The notes under the pieces are model-generated. The model did no database searches. It saw only the letters and a list, made by a program, of their open reading frames with translations, and was not told the origin of the DNA. From an uncultured Clostridia bacterium (GTDB lineage: Bacteria > Bacillota > Clostridia > TANB77 > CAG-508): 31,955 nucleotides of DNA. The position numbers were made by a program, and so were the translations under genes. Shown here one piece after another: positions 1 to 7,791 of this stretch; position 1 is the first letter of the stretch; each line of letters starts with the position of its first letter. Location of the stretch: assembly GCA_934180065.1 (NCBI GenBank), contig CAKPRA010000019.1:1-31955 (forward strand), written 5' to 3'.

Positions 1-279
1 GAGGAACTAAAAATGATAGAGAATGAAAAAGTAAAGAAAGCTGAAGAAGAGCTAGAATACTTAAGTGGAGATGAAGCAGAAAGAAGAATTGCATATTTAA
101 GAGAAACAGCTGAAATAGATAGAAAGTTTGCAATGACAGCAGCAAGAAAACAGGGCAGAGAAGAAGGAAAAGCCGAAGGAATGGCTGATGTAGCCAAAAA
201 AATGTTAGCAGAAAAGATGGATATTAATTTAATAATAAAAATTACAGGACTTACAAAAGAAGAAATTGAAAAATTGTAA
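1..279 (+). CDS. Rpn/PD-(D/E)XK nuclease family transposase, C-terminal fragment (cut by window edge)
   Basis: The reading frame is open from base 1, so the gene begins upstream of the window and only its last 92 codons are seen. An ATG at 13 is internal. The visible part is a charged helical region with the phrase GDEAERRIAYLRE, then a GREEGKAEGMADVAKKML-like helix and the ending LTKEEIEKL. This tail is typical of Rpn (recombination-promoting nuclease) and related PD-(D/E)XK transposase-like proteins, which are abundant and often multicopy in gut Clostridia. The catalytic nuclease core would lie upstream and cannot be checked. A strong hairpin terminator follows at 306-356. The family assignment is inferred from the tail only. 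Confidence 0.7.
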   Translation, partial: EELKMIENEKVKKAEEELEYLSGDEAERRIAYLRETAEIDRKFAMTAARKQGREEGKAEGMADVAKKMLAEKMDINLIIKITGLTKEEIEKL

Positions 280-305
280 ATTACAATAAGTTCAAATTTC
301 TATGT

Positions 306-356
306 AAAACATTAGACTTATTTTTAACATATTAAATAAGTCCGATGTTTTATTTT
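306..356 (+). terminator. Intrinsic terminator after the Rpn-like gene
   Basis: AAAACAT (306-312) pairs with ATGTTTT (345-351), and GACTTATTT (315-323) pairs with AAATAAGTC (334-342), separated by a 2-nt internal mismatch. A short T run follows. The stem is A/T flanked on both sides, so it could act in both directions. Confidence 0.7.
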
Positions 357-408
357 ACAAAGTTATATGATAAAATAAAATTAAATTACAAATGAAAGAG
401 GAAAAAAT

Positions 409-3171
409 ATGAATGACTCAAGTGGTAAAGAAGTGTTAGAAAATGAAATACAAGATTTAGTACAAAATTATTCGTTAACTCCAGAATTTATTGAACTACT
501 AAGAAAAAAGATATTCTATAATATTGAAAAATATAATGTAGCAACTGCAGATAATTACATTTCGGAAATGATGCAAAGTAATTTTGAAATATTAAAAGAT
601 AAAACAGATATTGAAAAAATATTACAAGAATTTGAAGCTGACTTGGGAGAATACTTTGAAAAAGGCATTGATCCACATAGTATTTATATAATAAAAAGAA
701 ATCAATTAATACAAATACTTGAAAAATTGAAGAACGATTGCAATCAAATTTCAAAAAGTATAAACATAATCCAGAATGATAAAAAGATTAAATATTATCA
801 GAGATTCAAAATAGCAGAATTTGAAAATTATGATGTTTTTTTTAATAAAGTTATTAATGCATATGATGCACTTTGTAAAGGCGGCATAAAAAAATCAAAT
901 GTAAGTGATATTATTTCCAATTTCAACGAAAAATTTACTAATATATGTTTAGAAGAAAATTCAAGTTTGAAAAAGTATAGAAAAGAAATTTCTGAATTTA
1001 GGGATGTTAGAAGTGATAAAGTCACATATAATACTAATATTGAGAAAAAAATAAAAAATATAAATGAAGAAATTAAAGAAATAACAGCTTCAATAGATTC
1101 AATAGAAAAATACCAATATGGAGATCAATTAAATCAAGAAGATATTAAAAAATTGTATGAAATAAAAAATAAAATAAATTCTGCAAATACATTCAATATG
1201 GGCGAGATAATAGATGAAATAGATAAATATAAGGAAATTGTTAATAAAATATGGCTGGAATATTTAAAAGATGAGGAGAGTGATAGATATTTAATTCATA
1301 ATATAGGTGGAAGAGAATATTATGGAGAATTTAGAGATCCAACTATTTCAACCTCGTTAATAACAAATAAACATATAGCTTTTTATACCCAATTTTCGTC
1401 AGGAATTCCAAATGGATTTATAATAAAACCTCAAAATATTAATATGGCTGATAGTGCAGATAGTATGGTAGATAACATAATTGAAGATGATACTGGCTTA
1501 TATCATACTTACAAGTTACCATATGAAGTTGAATATGAGTCAATAAAAAGAGAAAAAGAAAAATATGGAGAAACTTTATCTTATAGAGGAGGAAGGAATC
1601 CTTATAATAGTGAATTTAATGAAGTGGCTTCTAGTGATTTTTATATAGATGGTTATTTTTTTATGTCATTTGGAGAAGGAGAATTAAATCCTGTATATGA
1701 AAAGTCAAAAAGAATGGCCGATGCAAGAAATATCCAACTTAAAGAAATTGATTTTGTTAAATTGCGAGAAAAAAATGGATTACCACCAATGAATATGCAG
1801 ATGAAAAGAGATTTATTAAAAAATATTCTTGAAACTCAAATGAGAAATTTAAAGCAGAACAATATTGATCGTAGTAAAATAGATGAATTTATAGATAAGA
1901 ACTATGAGGAGTTTGCTAGCAAGTATTTGGCTCTTAAGCATACGACGAAATTTAATAAAGAGAATATTTTAAAAGAGCTTAAATCTATAATAGTAGATTA
2001 TGAGAAAGATGGAAAAGAACATATCCAAAATATTGAGAACAATTTAAATTTAGAGGATTTAAATAATGAAGAGAAAAAAGATACAAAAAATTTGCAAACA
2101 ACAAATAGTTTAGGGGGGAAAGGGATGAATATACTAGAAAACTATAATTTAAATTACAACTTTGGAAATCAATATCAACAAAGAATTTCAAATTTATTAA
2201 ATAATATATTAAACGGAAGTAATAATTTATTTGCAGAGCAACTTCATAATAATCAAATAAATAATGTAAGAAGTGAATATGTAAAAATGATATCTTTTAT
2301 AAAAAATGTAGAAGAATATCTATATAATTATAAAGATAATCCCAATTTTAATACAATACTAAATTCTATATCAAATATAAAAAGAATATCAGTTTTACCA
2401 CAAAACGAACGAGGAATATATGGACAAGCTATTCCAGAAACAAATACACTACTTATAAATCCAAACTTACAGGGAAATTCTACATTGACATCTGAAGAAA
2501 GAACAAGATTATATGTAGCACATGAGCTTGGACATTTTGTTAACAATAATTGGATGAAATCAGTAATACAATATTTAGATAGTAGAGTCAGAGCTGGAGA
2601 ACTTACTAATGACCAGGCTCAACTAGTTCAAGAAGGTTTCTCAATGTTAGATGAGGCAATAACACAAAATAATGCGGAAAATTTTGCATATAAATTTGCA
2701 GGTAAAAGAAGACCAGATAATAGAAATTTACAATCTAGACAAGGTGTTTTTGATAATATGCCATATTCCACGAATTATGATTTTTATGGAGAATTTCAAA
2801 GTCCATCTGCAAAATTTGCCAAAACTTTAAGAGGTATTGGTAAATACGAAAACGATGCTGTCGCATTAGATATATTAAGTGAAAGAGCATTAAATCCAAC
2901 TTTTGCACTTGATATTATGGATGAATATTATAAGGATAATCAATACGAAAATTTACTTCAGATAGTAAAGAGAATGGGTGTAATAAAAAAAGCAGTATAT
3001 ACATCTTTTGGGGCTGATGATAGTATAGCCTCAGTTCAATTATCAGGAGAAACATTAAATGAATTATATGATTTTACAAATAGATTGAGAGAGTACAGAG
3101 AGCCGGAAGAATATTATAGAGCTCAAAATATAGTAATAGTGCACAATCTGGGCAAAATTCAAGAGGAATAA
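409..3171 (+). CDS. Large protein with C-terminal HELGH zinc metalloprotease domain; apparent fusion of two genes
   Basis: 920 codons with an AGAGG ribosome site about 8 nt before the ATG. There is no signal peptide, so it is probably cytosolic. Residues ~1-300 are helical and coiled-coil-like. Residues ~290-450 form a mixed alpha/beta block with HNIGGRE (R302), ISTSLITN (S314-T315-S316), EVE (E373, E375) and NEV (E405). This loosely recalls ADP-ribosyltransferase motifs, but the spacing is not canonical, so that is only a guess. Residues ~573-920 carry HELGH (H705, E706, H709), a zincin active site, with E757 in NAENFAYKFA a plausible third zinc ligand. An internal ATG (codon 573, base 2125) sits just behind a G-rich Shine-Dalgarno-like stretch, which suggests two ancestral genes. 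The end also appears frame-broken: another frame stays open to 3302. I do not recognise a named family for the whole protein. Confidence 0.75.
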   Translation: MNDSSGKEVLENEIQDLVQNYSLTPEFIELLRKKIFYNIEKYNVATADNYISEMMQSNFEILKDKTDIEKILQEFEADLGEYFEKGIDPHSIYIIKRNQLIQILEKLKNDCNQISKSINIIQNDKKIKYYQRFKIAEFENYDVFFNKVINAYDALCKGGIKKSNVSDIISNFNEKFTNICLEENSSLKKYRKEISEFRDVRSDKVTYNTNIEKKIKNINEEIKEITASIDSIEKYQYGDQLNQEDIKKLYEIKNKINSANTFNMGEIIDEIDKYKEIVNKIWLEYLKDEESDRYLIHNIGGREYYGEFRDPTISTSLITNKHIAFYTQFSSGIPNGFIIKPQNINMADSADSMVDNIIEDDTGLYHTYKLPYEVEYESIKREKEKYGETLSYRGGRNPYNSEFNEVASSDFYIDGYFFMSFGEGELNPVYEKSKRMADARNIQLKEIDFVKLREKNGLPPMNMQMKRDLLKNILETQMRNLKQNNIDRSKIDEFIDKNYEEFASKYLALKHTTKFNKENILKELKSIIVDYEKDGKEHIQNIENNLNLEDLNNEEKKDTKNLQTTNSLGGKGMNILENYNLNYNFGNQYQQRISNLLNNILNGSNNLFAEQLHNNQINNVRSEYVKMISFIKNVEEYLYNYKDNPNFNTILNSISNIKRISVLPQNERGIYGQAIPETNTLLINPNLQGNSTLTSEERTRLYVAHELGHFVNNNWMKSVIQYLDSRVRAGELTNDQAQLVQEGFSMLDEAITQNNAENFAYKFAGKRRPDNRNLQSRQGVFDNMPYSTNYDFYGEFQSPSAKFAKTLRGIGKYENDAVALDILSERALNPTFALDIMDEYYKDNQYENLLQIVKRMGVIKKAVYTSFGADDSIASVQLSGETLNELYDFTNRLREYREPEEYYRAQNIVIVHNLGKIQEE
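2112..2128 (+). promoter_or_regulatory. Internal ribosome site and ATGA junction inside the metalloprotease gene
   Basis: A G6 tract (2113-2118) followed by AAAGGG leads straight into an in-frame ATG at 2125. The AGGGGGG is a usable Shine-Dalgarno sequence 6 nt before that ATG. If the tract had five G, the upstream frame would end at TGA (2126-2128 here), overlapping the ATG as ATGA, the classic coupled-gene junction. Internal initiation would give a free ~347-residue metalloprotease domain. Confidence 0.45.
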
Positions 3172-3302
3172 GGCCACAAAATATAAGCAATTTAACAATA
3201 AGAACAATAGAGCAAAATCCAGGGATGCTTTCAAAAGCAATATCAAAAGTTAAAGCCGTATTTAAGAAAATAAAAGAAAAAATTCATCATAAAGAAAGAT
3301 AA
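3120..3302 (+). other. Probable frameshifted 3' extension of the metalloprotease gene
   Basis: The annotated frame stops at 3171. The -1 frame is open from 3120 to a TAA at 3300-3302 and encodes a protein-like, hydrophilic then basic tail (…RPQNISNLTIRTIEQ… then …KVKAVFKKIKEKIHHKER). Adding one A to the A4 run at 3125-3128 would join the two frames without interruption. It would also bring the stop 17 nt before the next gene's ATG. No canonical X XXY YYZ slippery heptamer is seen, so an indel (real or assembly) is more likely than programmed frameshifting. Confidence 0.55.
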
Positions 3303-3319
3303 ATTTATTAGGAGTGTAT

Positions 3320-3760
3320 ATGAAAGATCTAAACAAAAGATTAGTAGAAGTGGAAACTATATTAAAAAAATTAGATGAAAATTATATAAATAAAATTCCA
3401 ACAGAAATTTGGGATTTTATTGAAAAAAACAAAGATGATAAATATACATTTTTCTATGATGATAATATAGAATTATCAAATCAAAATTTAAATATAGATA
3501 CAATTGCTATATTATCATATATTAATATGGAATATTTATTAGATGAAAAATCAAAAAAAGAAGTAGAAGAAATATTAATAAAAGATGGGGCTTTTTTAGA
3601 GCAACAGAAAATGAAAAAATATAATCCAGAAAATATATTTAAAAATAAAGAAAATATTGAAAACAAAGGTGATAGAGATGTTTCAATGATTGAAGTGAAA
3701 GAAAAATATAAGTGGTATCAAAAAATAAATTTTTTTTTTAGAAAAATGTGGAGAAAGTGA
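3320..3760 (+). CDS. Small acidic protein of unknown function, partner of the metalloprotease gene
   Basis: 146 residues from ATG 3320. AGGAG ends 5 nt before that ATG and overlaps the possible GTG at 3314, which makes the GTG an unlikely start. The N-terminal half is helical (KDLNKRLVEVETILKKLDE), then KIPTEIWDFIEKNKDD, a YTFFYDD strand, and DTIAILSYINMEYLLDE. The C-terminus is basic and aromatic (KYKWYQKINFFFRKMWRK). There is no signal peptide or clear membrane segment. It follows the metalloprotease gene closely, so the two are likely co-transcribed. A regulatory or binding role toward the metalloprotease is possible but is inference from position only. I do not recognise a named family. 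Confidence 0.75.
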   Translation: MKDLNKRLVEVETILKKLDENYINKIPTEIWDFIEKNKDDKYTFFYDDNIELSNQNLNIDTIAILSYINMEYLLDEKSKKEVEEILIKDGAFLEQQKMKKYNPENIFKNKENIENKGDRDVSMIEVKEKYKWYQKINFFFRKMWRK

Positions 3761-3859
3761 AGATCTTTTTCTTATATGGACAGGAACAGATTTGAAAATA
3801 ATGAATATAAATAAAAAGTTTCCTGAATGCCAAGTATAAAAAAATTTTGTTTTTCATCT
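3761..3859. other. Intergenic stretch, no gene seen
   Basis: AT-rich spacer between the small protein gene and the riboswitch promoter. I see only a weak A/T-only hairpin at its beginning and no convincing ORF. The gap from 3761 to 4147 is otherwise filled by the promoter, riboswitch and terminator described next. Confidence 0.5.
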
Positions 3860-3888
3860 TGCCAAAAACAAAAATAAATATTATAATA
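3860..3888 (+). promoter_or_regulatory. Sigma-A-type promoter of the manganese riboswitch
   Basis: TTGCCA (-35, 3860-3865) and TATAAT (-10, 3883-3888) are 17 nt apart. Transcription would begin near 3895, just ahead of the aptamer. Confidence 0.75.
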
Positions 3889-3896
3889 CAAACAAA

Positions 3897-3984
3897 TAAA
3901 AAAGGGAGTAGCTTATAAACTACTAATCAACAATCGCGATATAAATCTGGTTAGTAACCTAAACGGTAAGCAAGACTTTTAAAG
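3897..3984 (+). ncRNA. yybP-ykoY manganese riboswitch aptamer
   Basis: Two hallmark segments are present: AAAGGGAGTAGC near 3901 (loop 1 and P1 5' strand) and GGTAAGCAAGACTTTT at 3965-3980 (loop 3 and P1 3' strand). A GGTTAGTAACC arm lies between them. This is the layout of the yybP-ykoY family, which binds Mn2+. The gene behind it is a P-type cation ATPase, a classic target. The 3' strand of P1 is also the 5' arm of the following terminator, so Mn2+ binding should disrupt termination (an ON switch). The family assignment is by eye. Confidence 0.88.
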
Positions 3985-4025
3985 AAGAGGTGATTTTATG
4001 TAAATTTTCTTTAAAGGTCTTTTTT
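3972..4025 (+). terminator. Riboswitch-controlled intrinsic terminator
   Basis: AAGACTTTTAAAGAA (3972-3986) pairs with TTCTTTAAAGGTCTT (4007-4021), 15 bp with one G-T wobble, and a T run follows. The left arm is shared with the conserved 3' end of the aptamer, giving mutually exclusive structures. Confidence 0.88.
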
Positions 4026-4147
4026 GTATCAAAAAATTAAGATATATACTTGAAAAAAAATCTAAATTATTATAAAAATACATATATATTTTAGTTTTAC
4101 AGATGATATAAAAAAGAAAAAAGCTAAACAAAAAAGGAGGATTTTTA

Positions 4148-6946
4148 ATGGAAAAGAATTGGTATAATTTATCAGTTAAAGAAACAGAAACAAAGTTAGA
4201 AACTGACTTAGAAGCTGGTCTAACAACAGAGCAAGTTACAAAAGCTCGCGAAAAATACGGATATAATGAATTAAAAGCACAAAAAAAGAAAAGTTTATTT
4301 GTGAAATTTTTAGAGCAATTTAAAGATTTTATGATTATCATATTAATAATAGCTGCAATAATTTCGGGTGTTATTGGATATATGCAAGGTGAAGGAATAA
4401 CAGATTCGATAATTATTTTTATAGTAATAATAGTAAATGCAATTGTTGGAGTAGCACAAGAAAGCAAAGCAGAAAAATCATTAGAAGCTTTACAAAAATT
4501 AAGTAGTCATGTGGCTAAAGTAATAAGAAATGGTAAGCTTGAAGTAGTACCATCAAAAGATTTAGTACCAGGAGATGTTGTAGTATTAGATACAGGCGAT
4601 TATGTCCCAGCAGATTTAAGAATAATTGAAGCTGTAAATTTAAAATCACAAGAGGCATCATTAACAGGTGAATCACTTCCAGTTGAAAAGATGTCAAATA
4701 AAATAGATAGTAAAAAAATTGGTATAGGTGATAGAAGTAATATGCTATTTTCATCATCACTAATAACATATGGCCGTGGAAAAGGTATTGTTGTAGAAAC
4801 TGGTATGGAAACAGAAGTTGGTAAAATTGCTGGAATTATAAGCAATACAATTGAAACAGAAACACCACTTCAAACAAAATTAAATAAATTAGGAAAAACA
4901 CTTGGTATTGCTGCAATTGTAATTTGTTTAGTAATTTTTGGAATAGGATTATTATACAAAAAAGACCCAATTGAAATGTTTATGACAGCAGTTAGTTTAG
5001 CTGTTGCTGCAATTCCAGAAGGACTAGCAGCTGTATCAACAATTGTTCTTGCAATTGGAGTACAAAGAATGGTAAAAAAACATGCTATTGTTAAAAAATT
5101 GCCAGCAGTAGAAACACTTGGTAGTGCAAGCGTAATTTGCTCTGATAAAACAGGAACATTAACTCAAAATAAAATGACTGTTAAGAAGATTTTTTATGAT
5201 GGAAAATTAGAAAATATAGGAGAAATAAATCAAATTGCACCAGATTTACAAGAGCTAATTTATATAAGTATGATGTGTAATGACACAAAAGTTGGTGCAG
5301 ATAATAAATTAACAGGTGACCCAACAGAAACAGCTTTAATAGATATGGGATTTTCTTTAGATTTTCAACCATCTATATTTGAAGAAATGCCAAGAGCAAA
5401 AGAAATACCATTTGATTCAGATAGAAAATTGATGACAACAGTGAATAAAAGAGATGGAAAATATTATGTATTTACAAAAGGTGGAATTGATGAATTATTA
5501 AAAAGATGTAATAGATATCTTATTAATGGTGAGGTAAAAGATGATTTAAATAATTATATTCCGGAGATTAAAAAACATAATGAAGATATGGCAAGTGATG
5601 CATTAAGAGTTCTTGCAATGGCTTATAAAATTTTAGATCATGAACCAACAGATGAAGAAATGAAAAATATGGAAAGTGATTTAATTTATGTTGGTATGGT
5701 TGGTATGATAGATCCACCAAGAGAAGAAGTTAAAGTTGCGGTTGAAAAATGTAAATCTGCAGGTATTAAAACTGTAATGATTACTGGTGACCATAAATCA
5801 ACAGCGGTAGCAATTGCAAAAGATTTAGGAATTCTTTGTGAAGGTGATAAAGCAATAACAGGTAGTGAACTTGAAGAAATGTCTGATGAAGAGCTAATTA
5901 AAAATGTTAGACATTATGCTGTATATGCTCGTGTTTCACCAGAGCATAAAGTTAGAATTGTAAAAGCTTGGCAAGCAAATGGTGAAATTGTTGCTATGAC
6001 AGGTGATGGTGTAAATGATGCACCAGCTTTAAAAACAGCAGATATAGGTTGTGCAATGGGAATTGTTGGTACAGATGTATCAAAAGAAGCTGCAGATGTA
6101 ATTTTAACAGATGATAATTTTGCAACAATAGTATCTTCAGTAGAAGAAGGTAGACGTATATATGACAATATACTAAAAGCAATTCAATTTTTATTATCAA
6201 GTAATGTTGGAGAAATAATTGTATTGTTTGTAGCAATATTAATAGCACCATTATTAAGCTCAAAATATGGCATTGATATTAATTATATTACACCATTATT
6301 ACCAGTACAGATATTATGGATAAATTTAGTAACAGACTCACTACCAGCATTAGCATTAGCTGTAGATCCTGCAGAGCGAGATATAATGAAACGAAAACCA
6401 GCTAAAAAGCAAAACGGAATATTTACAAAAGGTATGACTTGGAGAATTGTATATCAAGGTTTAATGATTGGCTTTATAACACTAGCAGCATTTATAATTG
6501 GTATTGCAACTCCTGACGAAAAACTTCCAGATATGATTGAAATTGAAGGAAAATACTATGATGTACAGGAAGTAGACAATGTAGAGCAAAAAATTTCTAA
6601 TGGCGCAAAATTATTAGATAAGCAACAAGTAAAAGTTGAAATTGGTCAGGCAATGGCTTTCATAGTGTTGGCATTGAGTGAATTAGTTCATGTATTTAAT
6701 ATTAGAAACAACAAAAAATCTATATTTAAAACTGGAATTGGTGGAAACAATTGGTTATTTGGAGCAATTGCAATAGCGGCAGCATTAGTATTTATAATAT
6801 TATTAATACCAGAATTAAGACATGTATTTAGTATACCAGTATTACCAACATCAAATATAATTGAAACAGTAGGTTTAGTATTGGCACCTATAGTTATTGT
6901 TGAGATATTTAAGTTATTTAAAATAAATACTGTAAAAGATGAATAG
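4148..6946 (+). CDS. P2-type cation-transporting ATPase (Mn2+/Ca2+ exporter)
   Basis: 932 residues with a perfect AAGGAGG ribosome site. It is an integral membrane pump using ATP to move a divalent cation. Motifs in order: actuator TGES (173-176), M4 PEGL (P290-E291), phosphorylation site DKTGTLTQ (D333), TGDHKST, and hinge TGDGVNDAP (D620). Membrane segments flank these, with SSNVGE in M5 and NLVTDSLPALAL in M6. Those residues match Ca2+ ligands of SERCA-type pumps (E in M4, N/E in M5, N/T/D in M6), so the site is PMCA/SERCA-like. The Mn2+ riboswitch upstream argues that Mn2+ export is at least one physiological job, as for other riboswitch-linked ATPases. Length is normal for the family. 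It is a single-gene transcript ending in the terminator at 6965-7010. Substrate identity is inferred. Confidence 0.93.
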   Translation: MEKNWYNLSVKETETKLETDLEAGLTTEQVTKAREKYGYNELKAQKKKSLFVKFLEQFKDFMIIILIIAAIISGVIGYMQGEGITDSIIIFIVIIVNAIVGVAQESKAEKSLEALQKLSSHVAKVIRNGKLEVVPSKDLVPGDVVVLDTGDYVPADLRIIEAVNLKSQEASLTGESLPVEKMSNKIDSKKIGIGDRSNMLFSSSLITYGRGKGIVVETGMETEVGKIAGIISNTIETETPLQTKLNKLGKTLGIAAIVICLVIFGIGLLYKKDPIEMFMTAVSLAVAAIPEGLAAVSTIVLAIGVQRMVKKHAIVKKLPAVETLGSASVICSDKTGTLTQNKMTVKKIFYDGKLENIGEINQIAPDLQELIYISMMCNDTKVGADNKLTGDPTETALIDMGFSLDFQPSIFEEMPRAKEIPFDSDRKLMTTVNKRDGKYYVFTKGGIDELLKRCNRYLINGEVKDDLNNYIPEIKKHNEDMASDALRVLAMAYKILDHEPTDEEMKNMESDLIYVGMVGMIDPPREEVKVAVEKCKSAGIKTVMITGDHKSTAVAIAKDLGILCEGDKAITGSELEEMSDEELIKNVRHYAVYARVSPEHKVRIVKAWQANGEIVAMTGDGVNDAPALKTADIGCAMGIVGTDVSKEAADVILTDDNFATIVSSVEEGRRIYDNILKAIQFLLSSNVGEIIVLFVAILIAPLLSSKYGIDINYITPLLPVQILWINLVTDSLPALALAVDPAERDIMKRKPAKKQNGIFTKGMTWRIVYQGLMIGFITLAAFIIGIATPDEKLPDMIEIEGKYYDVQEVDNVEQKISNGAKLLDKQQVKVEIGQAMAFIVLALSELVHVFNIRNNKKSIFKTGIGGNNWLFGAIAIAAALVFIILLIPELRHVFSIPVLPTSNIIETVGLVLAPIVIVEIFKLFKINTVKDE

Positions 6947-6964
6947 ATGTAGTTAAACAGAACA

Positions 6965-7010
6965 AAAAAACGGAGCAATTAAATGTAAAATTTTAATGGC
7001 TCTGTTTTTT
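6965..7010 (+). terminator. Intrinsic terminator after the cation ATPase
   Basis: AAAAAACGGAGC pairs with GCTCTGTTTTTT, with an inner ATTAAA/TTTAAT extension. The 3' arm ends in a T6 run. Confidence 0.85.
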
Positions 7011-7053
7011 CTATAATAGGAAAGTTCGACATATAAATATAATTTTACATGTA

Positions 7054-7082
7054 TTTACAGAATTTAAATTTTTCTGTATAAT
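7054..7082 (+). promoter_or_regulatory. Sigma-A-type promoter of the thioredoxin operon
   Basis: TTTACA (7054-7059) and TATAAT (7077-7082) with 17-nt spacing, about 44 nt ahead of the thioredoxin ATG. Confidence 0.7.
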
Positions 7083-7125
7083 TGCGTAAGTTAATATAAA
7101 TAATAAAGTAATTGGAGGTAAAGAT

Positions 7126-7440
7126 ATGATTAAACACATAAATAAAGAAAATTTTAAAACTGAAGTTTTGGATTCTACAGAGCCAATATTAGTAGATTTT
7201 TTTGCAACATGGTGTGGACCTTGTAATATGTTAAGTCCAATACTTGAAAACATATCAAATACAAGAGCAGATTTTAACATAGCCAAAGTAAATATTGACG
7301 AATTAGGAGATTTAGCAATAGATTATGAAGTAGAAGTTGTTCCAACACTACTAATATTTAAAAATGGAAAAGTAGTAGGCAGAATAGAAGGTTTAGTAGA
7401 TGAAGAAGAAATAGTAAATAAAGTTCAGGAGTGTAAATAA
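7126..7440 (+). CDS. trxA: Thioredoxin
   Basis: 104 residues, the usual thioredoxin length, with the ribosome site TTGGAGG. It is a cytosolic dithiol-disulfide oxidoreductase that reduces protein disulfides. The active site is ATWCGPC near residue 30, followed by the helix NMLSPILENIS. The conserved cis-proline is in VVPTLLIFKNGK, and the ending GLVDEEEIVNKVQE is typical. It is followed 38 nt later by a small FTR-like cysteine protein and is probably co-transcribed with it, which suggests that protein is an electron donor or partner. It has its own promoter at 7054-7082. Confidence 0.95.
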   Translation: MIKHINKENFKTEVLDSTEPILVDFFATWCGPCNMLSPILENISNTRADFNIAKVNIDELGDLAIDYEVEVVPTLLIFKNGKVVGRIEGLVDEEEIVNKVQECK

Positions 7441-7478
7441 GATAACAGCTCTAAATAAAAAATTAAGGAGTTGATAAG

Positions 7479-7658
7479 ATGAAAGGTTATAGAATAAACC
7501 CAGACAAAGAATATACCAAAAAAATAATAGAAGGTATATACAAAAAAGATGGTCATTGCCCTTGTAGAGTATATGCAGACGAAACAACTCTATGTCCATG
7601 TGACCAATTTATAAATGAAGGAATATGTAAATGTAATTTGTATGTAAAAGAGCAATAA
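7479..7658 (+). CDS. Mini ferredoxin:thioredoxin reductase catalytic-subunit-like protein
   Basis: 59 residues, AAGGAG ribosome site about 9 nt before the ATG. It has three paired-cysteine motifs in the order CPC-x9-CPC-x8-CKC (HCPCR…LCPCD…ICKCN). This is the arrangement of the ferredoxin:thioredoxin reductase beta subunit, which holds a [4Fe-4S] cluster beside a redox disulfide. In classical FTR the first spacer is about 16 residues, so this is a shortened version. The last spacer of 8 matches. The location right behind trxA fits a role in passing electrons to thioredoxin. The family link is by cysteine pattern, and activity is inferred. Confidence 0.75.
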   Translation: MKGYRINPDKEYTKKIIEGIYKKDGHCPCRVYADETTLCPCDQFINEGICKCNLYVKEQ

Positions 7659-7791
7659 AAAAATTATTATTTTGCAAAAAACTAGTGACACAAATCAAAT
7701 TTTGAGTTAATATATATAAATGTAAGTTAAAATATAAAAAATGAAATAGAAGAGAATGTACAAACCAAAGAAGAAGGGAAGTTTTAATACA

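Noticed and set aside
3118..3175. Programmed -1 frameshift at the metalloprotease gene end
   Set aside because: No X XXY YYZ heptamer and no clear downstream stimulator; an indel explains it more simply.
3979..4467. 162-codon minus-strand ORF
   Set aside because: It overlaps the riboswitch terminator and the start of the P-type ATPase, and its composition mirrors the complementary coding strand.
7651..7676. Terminator after the FTR-like gene
   Set aside because: Only a 5-bp A/T pairing with a large loop; too weak to support.
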